From assembly GCA_019235445.1 (NCBI GenBank), contig JAFAKL010000398.1:1-32696 (forward strand): DNA of 32,696 bases, in the 5' to 3' direction. This stretch comes from Verrucomicrobiota bacterium. Lineage in GTDB: Bacteria; Verrucomicrobiota; Verrucomicrobiia; Chthoniobacterales; JAFAMB01. The translations under genes were made by a program, and so were the position numbers. Below are positions 18,537 to 27,985 of this stretch, in pieces. The notes under the pieces are model-generated. The model searched no databases, was not told where the DNA came from, and was given only the letters and a program-made list of their open reading frames with translations. The stretch's first letter is position 1. Each line of letters opens with the position of its first letter.

Positions 18537-20000
18537 GTGAATAACTTCGATAAGCCACGCCACGAGTGCGGCGTCTTTGCCGTCTACGGTCACCCGGATG
18601 CTGCGATGTTGACCTATTACGGCTTGTTTGCCCTGCAGCATCGGGGCCAAGAGAGCGCCGGGATGGTAACCGCGGCAGGATCCAATCAGCCGTTCAATAT
18701 CCATCGTGGCATGGGCTTGGTCTCCCAAGTTTTCCAGGAAAAGGAGTTGCAGCAGCTGCGGATTGGGACCAGAGCGATTGGTCATGTCCGATATTCGACC
18801 AGCGGTTCGAGCACGCTGAAAAATGCGCAACCGTTGGTGGTCGATTGTGCGCGCGGACAACTGGCGATCGCGCATAATGGGAACCTGGTGAACGCGGCCA
18901 TGTTACGCGACGAATTGGAATCGAATGGTTCCATTTTTCAGACGACCGTTGATAGCGAGATCATACTGCATCTTCTCGCCCGTCCTACAGGGCGAAAAAA
19001 CGTGCTGAGTGCGTTGCGACTTGTGGAAGGCGCATTCTCGTTCGTCCTGATGGGAGAACAAGAAATCCTCGGCGTGCGAGATCCTTTCGGATTTCGGCCG
19101 CTGGTATTGGGCAAACTGGACGACGCATTTATCCTGACCTCTGAAACCTGCGCGCTGGATCTGGTCCATGCAGACTACATTCGAGAAATCGAACCTGGAG
19201 AAGTCGTCATCATCAACGATGACGGCATCAGATCAGAATGGCCGTTTAAAGAGGAGCGAAAGGCCTTTTGCATTTTTGAATACGTTTATTTTGCGCGACC
19301 CGACAGTCTCATCAACGACCGGAATGTGAGCAAGGCGCGCGTAGCAATGGGCGTTGAACTGGCCAGGTTGCATCCGGTGGACGCAGACATCGTGGTGCCG
19401 GTTCCAGATTCCGGAAATTATGCGGCGCTCGGTTACAGTCAGGAATTGAATATCCCGTACGAACAGGCGTTTGTCCGGAATCACTACATAGGACGAACTT
19501 TTCTTCAGCCGACCCAGTTGATCCGCGATTTTAACGTGCGGGTGAAGCTCAACCTGATCAAAGAATTGGTGAAAGATAAGCGTGTGGTGGTGGTTGACGA
19601 TTCCGTGGTCCGCGGAACCACCGCAAGAGCGCGCGTCGTGAACTTGCGCGAGGCGGGCGCGAAGGAAGTACATCTGCGGATCAGTTGCCCACCTCACAAA
19701 TACGCTTGCTATTATGGCATTGATTTTCCCGACCCGAAGAACTTGTTGGCCAATCAGTTCAAAACGGAAGATTTAGCTGAATATTTGGAAGTCGATTCGA
19801 TTGGTTATTTGAGTATCGAGGGGATGGTCCGGGCGACTGGGTTGCCGATGAACGAATTCTGCCTAGCCTGTTTTAATGGCCAATACCCGGTCCCAATCGA
19901 TCAGGAGCTGGACAAGTTCATCGTCGAACGCCGCAGTGCGCGTTCACGGGCATTGAGTGAACCGGCGGCGCATCCTGAGCTCTTTGCCGGCTTGAAATGA
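18537..20000 (+). CDS. purF: Amidophosphoribosyltransferase PurF (GTG start)
   Basis: HECGVFAVYGHPDAAMLTYYGLFALQHRGQESAGMVT; VVVVDDSVVRGTTARARVVNLREAGAKEVHLRISCPP. Confidence 0.98.
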   Translation: MNNFDKPRHECGVFAVYGHPDAAMLTYYGLFALQHRGQESAGMVTAAGSNQPFNIHRGMGLVSQVFQEKELQQLRIGTRAIGHVRYSTSGSSTLKNAQPLVVDCARGQLAIAHNGNLVNAAMLRDELESNGSIFQTTVDSEIILHLLARPTGRKNVLSALRLVEGAFSFVLMGEQEILGVRDPFGFRPLVLGKLDDAFILTSETCALDLVHADYIREIEPGEVVIINDDGIRSEWPFKEERKAFCIFEYVYFARPDSLINDRNVSKARVAMGVELARLHPVDADIVVPVPDSGNYAALGYSQELNIPYEQAFVRNHYIGRTFLQPTQLIRDFNVRVKLNLIKELVKDKRVVVVDDSVVRGTTARARVVNLREAGAKEVHLRISCPPHKYACYYGIDFPDPKNLLANQFKTEDLAEYLEVDSIGYLSIEGMVRATGLPMNEFCLACFNGQYPVPIDQELDKFIVERRSARSRALSEPAAHPELFAGLK

Positions 20001-21022
20001 GAAAAGCGGAGAAGTGGAAGGCGTACGCCTCCGCGGGGGTTGACATTGATCTAGGCAATCGGGTCAAAAAAGGACTCCAGGAAAAGGTCCGCACCACTTT
20101 CGGCCCAGAAGTGCTCGGGCGCATCGGTGGGTTTGGCGGCCTATTCAGGGCGGATTTCGCAGGCATGAAAGAGCCGGTGCTCGTCTCCAGCATTGATGGA
20201 GTGGGTACGAAGCTGAAAATCGCGGTCGCGCTCGGCAGGCATTCCACAGTCGCTCAGGACCTGGTGAATCATTGTATAAACGATATCGCGGTAACCGGTG
20301 CGCGCCCGCTATTTTTTCTTGACTACATCGGCGCCGAACGTCTTGAGCCGGTGGTTTTCGATCAGCTGATTTCAGGGTTCACGCAAGCATGCAAGAGAGG
20401 AGGCTGCGCTTTGATAGGCGGAGAAACCGCCCAGCTTCCGGAGCTGTACCATGCGGGGGAGTACGATCTGGCCGGCTGCATCATCGGCCTGGTGGATCGT
20501 GCCCGGATTCTGGATGGAAGTCGGATTGTGCCGTCCGACCTCTTGATCGCCCTACCCTCTAACGGGTTGCACACCAATGGGTACACTCTGGCTCGAAAGG
20601 TTTTATTGGAAAAAATGCGGCTTGATCTCCTCCAGAGGGTGAACGGTCTGGCGAAACCGCTCGGAGAGGAGCTTCTCAGGGTCCACAGGAATTACCAACC
20701 TGCCATGGCCTTGGTTCCCGCCGGAATAATCAAGGGGGCGGCCCATATCACGGGAGGTGGCTTAGTCGATAATTTGCCTCGAATCCTTCCGGCTGCGTGC
20801 GATGCATTGATCAAAACTTCCTCCTGGAAAGTTCCACCGATATTTCAGCTAATTCAGCGGGGTGGCGACGTTGGGCGGGAAGAAATGTACCAGGTATTCA
20901 ATATGGGCGTCGGGATGGTGCTGGTGGTCTCGAAGTTGCATGCTTCCGAAGTGCTGTTACAAACTAAGGGAAAGGTGGTTGGCCAAATTGTTCGAGGATC
21001 TGGCAAGGTTCTCCTGGACTGA
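19997..21022 (+). CDS. purM: Phosphoribosylformylglycinamidine cyclo-ligase PurM
   Basis: YASAGVDIDLGNRVKKGL, FRADFAGMKEPVLVSSIDGVGTKLKIAV, ALIGGETAQLPELYHAGEYDLAG, HITGGGLVDNLPRILP. Confidence 0.98.
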   Translation: MRKAEKWKAYASAGVDIDLGNRVKKGLQEKVRTTFGPEVLGRIGGFGGLFRADFAGMKEPVLVSSIDGVGTKLKIAVALGRHSTVAQDLVNHCINDIAVTGARPLFFLDYIGAERLEPVVFDQLISGFTQACKRGGCALIGGETAQLPELYHAGEYDLAGCIIGLVDRARILDGSRIVPSDLLIALPSNGLHTNGYTLARKVLLEKMRLDLLQRVNGLAKPLGEELLRVHRNYQPAMALVPAGIIKGAAHITGGGLVDNLPRILPAACDALIKTSSWKVPPIFQLIQRGGDVGREEMYQVFNMGVGMVLVVSKLHASEVLLQTKGKVVGQIVRGSGKVLLD

Positions 21023-21040
21023 ACGGTTACGCAATTGACT

Positions 21041-22045
21041 ATGTGGAAAAAGCTATTGGCTCGAGGGCGGCAGATTTGGGGTTTGAGCCTGAGTGCCGGC
21101 CTGTTGGGAGCGTTTGTTCTGGCGTTGCGGTACGCTTCCGGGCCAAGTGCCAAACCAAGGCTTCCCGACTCGATTTCGCCTGCAATTTTTGCGACGCGCA
21201 TCTTGCATACCAGTCGCGGCCAGTTGGTTTATCACGAGTCGGGGCAAGGCGGGCCTCTGGTTTTTCTCCATGGCATCTATGTGGGTGCCTCTTCGTACGA
21301 ATGGTCCAAGGTATATCCCCATTTTGCCGGGACTCATCAAGTGTTGGCCGTGGACATGCTAGGGTTCGGGGAATCTGAGCGATCCGATGGCCCCCTCTCT
21401 GCGGCTGATCATGTTCAAGCGTTGGTCGAATTCATTCGTGCAAAATCCGGTGGGGAACGAACTTCGATCATTGCCAGCGGGTTCGCTGCCGGCTTTGCCA
21501 CGATTCTAGCCGCGCAACACCCGGAACTGGTGCAACGGTTGATTCTCTTGATGCCGTTAGGACGGGTGGAATTCGGGCGACAGCGCCTGCCGAAGCGGTT
21601 TGGTCTCCTCACCAAGCCGCCGTTCATAAAACGGGCGTTCTACCGGCGCTATCTTTCCACCAGAGTTCAGATCCGAGCCTGGCTGAAGAACTTCGCATTC
21701 TTTGACCCTGAAAAGATTGCCGACGAAACGATCGAGGTCCTCACAAATTGCGCGCAGCAATTCGGAGCCGAGAGAGCGATCTTTCAGTGGTTGTCGCGGC
21801 GATTCGATTTCGATCTAGAACAAAGATTGGCGGAACTTTCGCAAGCGGTGACGCTGATCTGGGGAGAAAAGGCGGTATATCCGCCGCTTGAATTGGGTTA
21901 TCGCCTGCAATCGGTCGCAAAACAATGCAGTTTGGTAATCCTGCCAAATGCGGGATCGCTGGCGCCGCTTGAATCGCCAATGCAAGTCGCGGAGATGCTG
22001 ATCCAGGAGCTCGATCCGACGATCCGCATCTATAACGCCGGTTGA
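21041..22045 (+). CDS. Alpha/beta hydrolase with N-terminal hydrophobic segment
   Basis: GLSLSAGLLGAFVLAL; GGPLVFLHGIYVGASSYEWSKVYPHFAGTHQVLAVDMLGFGESERSDG; LIWGEKAVYPP. Confidence 0.9.
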   Translation: MWKKLLARGRQIWGLSLSAGLLGAFVLALRYASGPSAKPRLPDSISPAIFATRILHTSRGQLVYHESGQGGPLVFLHGIYVGASSYEWSKVYPHFAGTHQVLAVDMLGFGESERSDGPLSAADHVQALVEFIRAKSGGERTSIIASGFAAGFATILAAQHPELVQRLILLMPLGRVEFGRQRLPKRFGLLTKPPFIKRAFYRRYLSTRVQIRAWLKNFAFFDPEKIADETIEVLTNCAQQFGAERAIFQWLSRRFDFDLEQRLAELSQAVTLIWGEKAVYPPLELGYRLQSVAKQCSLVILPNAGSLAPLESPMQVAEMLIQELDPTIRIYNAG

Positions 22046-22120
22046 TCAGCCTGAATAGCCGGGAGTGCCAGTGCGCCCACCAAAGGCTCCCGCAATCTAA
22101 CTAATCTAGCTAATCTGCAA

Positions 22121-22558
22121 CTACCGAGCGTTTCGCCGTTTCAACTCACGCGCAAAGTTGCTTCGCGCGACAGTGACCAGTTTGTGAAGACCCGCTGCGC
22201 TGATGCAGTTGCCGCCGAACGCGATCGCTGTCTGCTGTTCGAGAAGATCGGAAGTGGCAACTGTGATCGAGTAAAGAGATCCATATTTTGCGACGAGCCT
22301 TTCAATGACGTCATCTGCTGTGTGGCCCGTATTCGAATAGAACACCTGAATACCACCCGGCTCACTCTCTTCCGTAATCGCGGTCCCTCTGCCGTCGAAC
22401 ACCAGAACAACATGAGTTCCGGTCAAATCCTGATACTCGGTCAAGATCCTGGTCAGACGGTCCCGAGCGGAAAAAGCTTTGGATTCGTGCATCGCTCGCA
22501 GCTCCGGCCACGCGAAAATAATGCTATGGCCATCGACGATCAGGACCTGGGAGCTCAT
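22121..22558 (-). CDS. NYN-domain (YacP-like) predicted ribonuclease
   Basis: MSSQVLIVDGHSIIFAWPELRAM...VVLVFDGRGT...VFYSNTGHTADDVIERLVAKYG...ITVATSDLLEQQ. Start moved to 22558. Confidence 0.87.
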   Translation of the reverse strand: MSSQVLIVDGHSIIFAWPELRAMHESKAFSARDRLTRILTEYQDLTGTHVVLVFDGRGTAITEESEPGGIQVFYSNTGHTADDVIERLVAKYGSLYSITVATSDLLEQQTAIAFGGNCISAAGLHKLVTVARSNFARELKRRNAR

Positions 22559-22647
22559 GGAAGGGAAATTACGCCGGAGGTTACGATTGGGCCAGGCAGT
22601 TAGTCTTCGATGGAAGAGGTTTGTAGTTCGTCGGGTGCGAATTGTCG

Positions 22648-23397
22648 CTAAAGAAAATGGTAGCGGACAATCAGGAATGAGAGGTAAGCGGCGATTTCGG
22701 CGGGATAGGAGGCCACATTGGGCGGAGCCGTTTTTTCGACGGTTGAAAAGGTCAGTCTGATCGAGAGGTACACCAAAGCGAAAGAGAGGGCAGGACCGCG
22801 TAGATTGAGAAGAAAACCTTGGCTTGTCGAGCTCTTCGGACCGCTGAGGAGGGCAGTGGCGCTCGCGACTAGCCATACCATGCCCAAAATTAATAGTGAG
22901 GGATGTTCCTTGCTCGGCCTGAGGAGGGGGGCAATGAAACTAACCAGTGATCCGAAAGTCAGCAGTCGAACCGATTCCAACAAATAAAACTGCCGGAGGA
23001 TAGCGTACTTGAGCAGAATTCCCAGCAGGAGACATGCGGCTCCCGGAATACCCAGGGCAGGACGCGCGGTAAAGCGCCTCCGGTGACCAAAAAGGAGATC
23101 GCATAGCTGAGCAAGATCTATCTCCGGCTTGAAACCTCGCAGCCAGCTGATCGCGGCCAATCCGGGAACAATCGCCACCTCCACCGGGAAGTAAAAAGCT
23201 GCCAGTGGGATGTAGAAGCTGATGGCAAGAAAGGTCGATAAAAGGCCGACCACCGGAAGCCAGGCAAGGACGAATGCATCGACCGGACGTCCAGCCACCC
23301 GGCTGATTCGCATCACGGTAAAATGGTGTACGGCGGAGAGGAAAGACTCCACGCGAAGTTCTTTCTCAGGCTGACAGAACTTCGTTGGAGGGTACAC
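22648..23397 (-). CDS. Hypothetical multi-pass membrane protein
   Basis: Several hydrophobic stretches (VLAWLPVVGLLSTFLAISFYIPLAAFYF, GAACLLLGILLKYAIL, LLILGMVWLVASATALL). Start uncertain. Confidence 0.65.
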   Translation of the reverse strand: MYPPTKFCQPEKELRVESFLSAVHHFTVMRISRVAGRPVDAFVLAWLPVVGLLSTFLAISFYIPLAAFYFPVEVAIVPGLAAISWLRGFKPEIDLAQLCDLLFGHRRRFTARPALGIPGAACLLLGILLKYAILRQFYLLESVRLLTFGSLVSFIAPLLRPSKEHPSLLILGMVWLVASATALLSGPKSSTSQGFLLNLRGPALSFALVYLSIRLTFSTVEKTAPPNVASYPAEIAAYLSFLIVRYHFL

Positions 23398-24598
23398 TTC
23401 TCAATTCATAAACGCGCAGTATCGTGTCTTCGATTAAATTGTTTGGACACGAAGCGCCGGCGGTGATGCCAACGATGGTTCGACCGCTGGGCAGCCAGTT
23501 CTCGGTCACTATTTCTCTTCTTTCGTGGAGGTTGTAGTGCGTGATGCGGGTTGCCGATTCCAGCTTGCTTGCACTCCGAATGAAATAGGTCGGAAGTTTG
23601 CCTTCGCCCATTTCTGCAAGGTGCGAGGTATTGGAACTGTTGTATCCGCCGACGACAAGCAACAGGTCCATCTTTTCCTGCAGTAGTCGATCGAGAGCAT
23701 CCTGGCGTTCCTGAGTCGCGCCACAAATCGTATCAAAAAACCGGAATCTCTTGGATCCGAGTTCCGGACCGTCGCGATCGAAAACTGCGGCTCGAATCCT
23801 TCTTTGCACTTCCTCGGTTTCACCGCGAAGCATCGTGGTCTGATTCGCTACTCCAACCGCCTCCAAGTGGGAGTCCGGATCGAACCCGGGAGAATAGGCA
23901 TCTTTGAAGCGATCAAAGAATTCCTGTTTGTTTCCGCCGTGCCGGATGTAATCACAAACGTAATCGGTGTCTTTGAGGGTCAAGACGATCAGGTAGTGGC
24001 CCCGCCCAAGTCCCAGCGCGCGGGAAGCGGTTGCCTTGGTTTCCTCATGCTCAGCCTTCCCGTGGATAATGGATGTCACCTGTTCCACTGCGTTTTGGCG
24101 AACGCGTTTCCAAACGCTCATGACATCGCCGCAGGTGGTGTCGACAATCTGGCAGCCACGGTCCTGAATTTTGTTCAGGGTAATCAGGTCAGTTCCAAAA
24201 GCCGGAACGATCACGACATCCGCTGCAGTGAGTTCGTCGATCTCGGCTTCGCGTCCGTTGCCGAGAAGATTCTTAATCCCCATGGCCGCGATTTGCTCGT
24301 TTACCAAAGGATTGTGAATGATCTCTCCCAAGATGAAAACGCGCGATCCAGAAAAAACCTTCCGCGCCGCATACGCGAGATCAATCGCCCGCTCAACGCC
24401 GTAGCAAAAGCCAAACTGCTTTGCCAAACGGACCGTGGTGTCGCGGACGGTTAAAATGCCTCCGTTCGCGCGGATGCGTTCGACCACTACGCTGCGGTAA
24501 TGCGACTCAACCTGCTCCTGCACCTTCGCCATGACGTCAGGCGTTCGGAGATTGATTTTTCTCGGTTTGGCAGGAGCAGGGGCAGAGTCTGCAGACAT
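23366..24598 (-). CDS. ispH: 4-hydroxy-3-methylbut-2-enyl diphosphate reductase, long cyanobacterial/plant-like form
   Basis: FGFCYGVERAIDLAYAARK, GEIIHNPLVNEQIAAMGIKN, VDTTCGDVMSVWKRV, IIHGKAEHEETKATAS, GYNSSNTSHLAEM, ITAGASCPNNLIED. 410 aa from the Met at 24598. Confidence 0.95.
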   Translation of the reverse strand: MSADSAPAPAKPRKINLRTPDVMAKVQEQVESHYRSVVVERIRANGGILTVRDTTVRLAKQFGFCYGVERAIDLAYAARKVFSGSRVFILGEIIHNPLVNEQIAAMGIKNLLGNGREAEIDELTAADVVIVPAFGTDLITLNKIQDRGCQIVDTTCGDVMSVWKRVRQNAVEQVTSIIHGKAEHEETKATASRALGLGRGHYLIVLTLKDTDYVCDYIRHGGNKQEFFDRFKDAYSPGFDPDSHLEAVGVANQTTMLRGETEEVQRRIRAAVFDRDGPELGSKRFRFFDTICGATQERQDALDRLLQEKMDLLLVVGGYNSSNTSHLAEMGEGKLPTYFIRSASKLESATRITHYNLHERREIVTENWLPSGRTIVGITAGASCPNNLIEDTILRVYELRSVPSNEVLSA

Positions 24599-24635
24599 GG
24601 GACAGAATAGCCGAATCTTCGGCGGTGCACGGAGA

Positions 24636-25313
24636 TTATTTGTCCAGCAACAGCGGGCCCTGCGGAGGCGCGAACACTGCGTCGGAAACCATGAAGGTTG
24701 CCGGCGGGTCTGGAGCAGAGTAGTCGGTAGGACGAGGTGCGGTTTTTCCGATCGTCTGATCTTCAGGCAGGGTTTGAGCGATGTAGACCGGCGTTCCCAG
24801 GTGAACGAGCGCGAAAAACTTTGGTGCCGCGTTGGGGTGCAGACGCAGGCATCCGTGGGAGTGGGGGATCGGCCAAACAGCACCCTGGTGAAAACCGTAA
24901 GATGGTTTAAATTCTACCCAGTAGGCCATCGGGTAGCCCACATAATGGTAACCGGCGCCGGGAGAGTGATCGCTGGTTCCCGGGCGAACGTCATTCCCCC
25001 GGGCCCAAAACCCATAGGTACTGGATCGCTTCTTTCGAATCTTGTCGGTCACATGATATAACCCGGTCGGCGTGGTGGCGCCGGCTTTCCCAATCGTGGT
25101 GGGTGTTACAAGTAAAGGACGGCTCCCCTCCACTACATAAATCATGCGGTTTTGCAGTGAAACTTTAACGCGAACGTCGCTCGGATTTCGCGGCTTGTAG
25201 GCAGCAACTTCGTATTTCCCTGTGAGAGCGGTGGGAAGGGTACCGCAGCCGGTAAGAAGGGCGAATCCAATTGCAGTTATGACAAAGAGGGCTCGAACGT
25301 AATAGCTTTTCAT
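24636..25313 (-). CDS. L,D-transpeptidase (YkuD) lipoprotein
   Basis: Lipobox ALLTGC; RVKVSLQNRMIYVVEGSRPLLVTPTTIGKAGATTPTGLYHV; HSHGCLRLHPNAAPKFFALV. Confidence 0.93.
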   Translation of the reverse strand: MKSYYVRALFVITAIGFALLTGCGTLPTALTGKYEVAAYKPRNPSDVRVKVSLQNRMIYVVEGSRPLLVTPTTIGKAGATTPTGLYHVTDKIRKKRSSTYGFWARGNDVRPGTSDHSPGAGYHYVGYPMAYWVEFKPSYGFHQGAVWPIPHSHGCLRLHPNAAPKFFALVHLGTPVYIAQTLPEDQTIGKTAPRPTDYSAPDPPATFMVSDAVFAPPQGPLLLDK

Positions 25314-25424
25314 TCATGAAGGTCAATTAGGTGACTAGTTTTACTTCATCATGAAAATTTGCAACGAGTAAAACTGAACGGTCTCAAAACGAACGGAAAC
25401 CGGTTGCCAGGTGCTAAACAGGTT

Positions 25425-26531
25425 TCACTCGCGCTCCCTTTGCCATCGCGCGTGTTCACGGATTTTCTCGCTCAGGGTCTTGGCTTTTTCTGGGTAAAGC
25501 TGGCTTTCAACCTCCAGATCAAACTGTGTCGAACGGTTTGCATAGAAGGGATAGGTGGCTCCCAAGGTTGAAGGCTGATAGCGCCAATGCTTATAGACCC
25601 AAAGCCAGTGGTCCGGGTTTCCGCGAATGATTGGCTCAAACTGGTTCCAGCAGGTCTGGGTAATCTCTTGGTACGAACTGCCGGAGGGAAACCGCAGCCA
25701 TGGCAGAACACGGACCAGATAGCCGCCATCTCCCCGCGGCAGAGTCACCCACGGGACAAGAGGGCATCCGGTACGCTGATGCAGGAAAGCGTGTATCTGA
25801 GTGACGCGCATTTTCAGGCCGAACCCATCAATAATGACGGCGGAGTCCCTCAGCTTGAGGGTCAAGTCGGTGAAAAGGAAGACCGATTCACCGGTGCGCA
25901 GCGCCCTCAGCAGGCCCACGACGGCGTTGTTGGGAACAATAATTTTGTGCCCGGTGGCTTCTCGCAAATTTCGGAAGATTGGCGTCAAACGCTCGTTCTT
26001 AAGCGGCTGCGAAACGATCACAAGCGGCCTTCCTTTGATCCCGAGCAGCGCGCCGGCTAATTCCACGTTCCCGAAATGCGGGCTGATCGCGATGAAAGGA
26101 ACTTCAGATTCGACAAGCTCGCGAAGTCTTTGGGGATCCTCGAAAGAAATGAAGTCGTCAACGTTCGAGTTGGTCAACCGGCGGCTCCAGAATAGCTCGA
26201 GAAAGTTCCTTCCAAAGACTTGGAGGGATCGTCGCGCGACGCGACGCCGCTGTCTGGGGTTAAGGCATGAGCCCAAGGCGACCTCGAGATTAGCCAGGGC
26301 GACCTTACGTCCTTTCGAATCGCCCCAGAATACGATGGACCCTGCGAGATCCCCCATTTTTTGGACGACTCCGAAGGGCAAGGTCCGGACGAGCCGGCCA
26401 AAGGAACTTACGAGCACCCATTCTATCCAGTAGCGGACGCGTTTCACCCTCTCTTTCAAGAATAATGTTCCGTTTGATAATCTCTCGAGCTGTACGTTGA
26501 GCAACTGGCCTGCCGTCGGCTCATGGCGCAT
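25425..26531 (-). CDS. Lysophospholipid acyltransferase, LpxL/HtrB-like
   Basis: FIAISPHFGNVELAGALLGIKGRPLVIVSQPLKNERL; GESVFLFTDLTLK; NPDHWLWVYKHWRYQP. Confidence 0.9.
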   Translation of the reverse strand: MRHEPTAGQLLNVQLERLSNGTLFLKERVKRVRYWIEWVLVSSFGRLVRTLPFGVVQKMGDLAGSIVFWGDSKGRKVALANLEVALGSCLNPRQRRRVARRSLQVFGRNFLELFWSRRLTNSNVDDFISFEDPQRLRELVESEVPFIAISPHFGNVELAGALLGIKGRPLVIVSQPLKNERLTPIFRNLREATGHKIIVPNNAVVGLLRALRTGESVFLFTDLTLKLRDSAVIIDGFGLKMRVTQIHAFLHQRTGCPLVPWVTLPRGDGGYLVRVLPWLRFPSGSSYQEITQTCWNQFEPIIRGNPDHWLWVYKHWRYQPSTLGATYPFYANRSTQFDLEVESQLYPEKAKTLSEKIREHARWQRERE

Positions 26532-26569
26532 TGGGTGTAACAGCGGCTGGGCGTCGGTTTTTAAAGGAC

Positions 26570-26863
26570 TTAATCGTCAGACTGATGCTCGGCAGGGGAA
26601 ATCAAAATCTCCAGTTTGTCACCAACTTTCAACTCCTCTCCGGAATTGAAGCTGAATTCGCCATGTTCCATCCGCGAGCCCTGTGCATGCTGAAGTTGCG
26701 GCTTCGCAATCTTCACCATAAATGTGCCATCCGAGTATCTGATTCCAGACGCGCACATTCTCGCATGGACAACGTAGCCACCGACTTCAACGCCCTCGGC
26801 AATCTCAATGACGGGTTGCTTTGCCACCCTGATCACTTCTGCGACTCCGGCGCCTTCCTCCAT
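26570..26863 (-). CDS. Small hypothetical protein (97 aa)
   Basis: Plausible composition, with VVHARMCASGIRYSDGTFMVKIAKPQ and GEELKVGDKLEILISP; co-oriented with the upstream acyltransferase block. Confidence 0.5.
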   Translation of the reverse strand: MEEGAGVAEVIRVAKQPVIEIAEGVEVGGYVVHARMCASGIRYSDGTFMVKIAKPQLQHAQGSRMEHGEFSFNSGEELKVGDKLEILISPAEHQSDD

Positions 26864-26973
26864 GCCAGCAGTTTGTCAGTGCATCAACTGCAGGTCAAAT
26901 GGTTGCTGGCGCCCCTCAACCACCTGATGAATCTTGCGAAACGGGTGCTACTCCCTTGACTTATGAACAGCTT

Positions 26974-27762
26974 ATGAATCTGGAACTAAACAATAAAACT
27001 GCTCTCATTTCAGGCTCCACGAAGGGTATCGGTTTCGCAATTGCCAACCGGCTCGCCGCGGAAGGAGCCCGTGTCATTGTGAACGGCCGGTCGGAAAAGG
27101 CCGTTGCGCTTGCCTCTGATCAAATTCGGCAGGTTTTTCCGGAAGCCAAACTCGAAGGCTTTGCCGGAGACCTTGCCACGGCAAAGTCGGCCCAAGAGCT
27201 GGTCGAACGGTTCGCGGCGGTAGACATTCTGGTAAACAATCTTGGAATATTTGAGCCTAAATCTTTCGACGAAATTCCTGACGAGGATTGGCGCCGTTTC
27301 TTTGAGGTCAACGTGTTGAGCGGCGCGCGTCTCAGCCGCGCTTATGTTTCTGGCATGAAGCAGCGGAACTGGGGTCGGATCATTTTCATCAGCAGCGAGA
27401 GCGCGATTCAAACTCCGGTGGAGATGATTCATTATGGCGCGACCAAGACCGCCCAATTGGCGATTTCGCGTGGATTGGCAGAGTATTGCGCAGGTACTGG
27501 CGTTACCGTGAATGCCGTCCTTCCCGGGCCAACGCGCTCAGCTGGGGTGGAAGACTTTGTCACGCAGCTTAGCGGTGGGCAAGAGTTCGAAGTTTTTGAG
27601 AAGGAGTTTTTCAGAAACGTTCGACCAAGTTCGCTCCTCAAACGCTTTGAGACACCCGAAGAAGTGGCCAGCCTGGTCACCTTTGTTTGCAGTCCTCTCG
27701 CCTCAGGCATCAGCGGGGCAGCACTGCGCGCGGACGGCGGAGTCGTTCGCTCTTGTTTTTAA
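26974..27762 (+). CDS. Short-chain dehydrogenase/reductase (SDR)
   Basis: ALISGSTKGIGFAIANRLAAEGARVIVNGRS, DILVNNLGIFEP, SSESAIQTPVEMIHYGATKTAQLAISRGLAEY, VLPGPTRS. Confidence 0.95.
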   Translation: MNLELNNKTALISGSTKGIGFAIANRLAAEGARVIVNGRSEKAVALASDQIRQVFPEAKLEGFAGDLATAKSAQELVERFAAVDILVNNLGIFEPKSFDEIPDEDWRRFFEVNVLSGARLSRAYVSGMKQRNWGRIIFISSESAIQTPVEMIHYGATKTAQLAISRGLAEYCAGTGVTVNAVLPGPTRSAGVEDFVTQLSGGQEFEVFEKEFFRNVRPSSLLKRFETPEEVASLVTFVCSPLASGISGAALRADGGVVRSCF

Positions 27763-27769
27763 CCGAAGA

Positions 27770-27867
27770 TCAAGACCGAGCGGTGTGGACGTTGTGCCAC
27801 GATGAACTGCAAGTTCTTCCTGTACGCATCGTGGCGCTGCAGCTGTTCTTACTTTGAGCGGTCTTGA
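27770..27867. ncRNA. Candidate structured element with nested inverted repeats downstream of the SDR gene
   Basis: tcaagaccg (27770-27778)/cggtcttga (27859-27867); gccacgatg (27796-27804)/catcgtggc (27827-27835); inner gaact-gca-agttc hairpin (27804-27816). Confidence 0.4.
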
Positions 27868-27985
27868 ATTTCTCCACCTTTTTCTGGCCGGCATTGGAAG
27901 CGCACACTTACCAGCCGTATTTCGACTTGGAATCCAAGCGGCACGCCAGCAGATCGGTTCTTGATCCGCGAATGAAACGCAAAAC

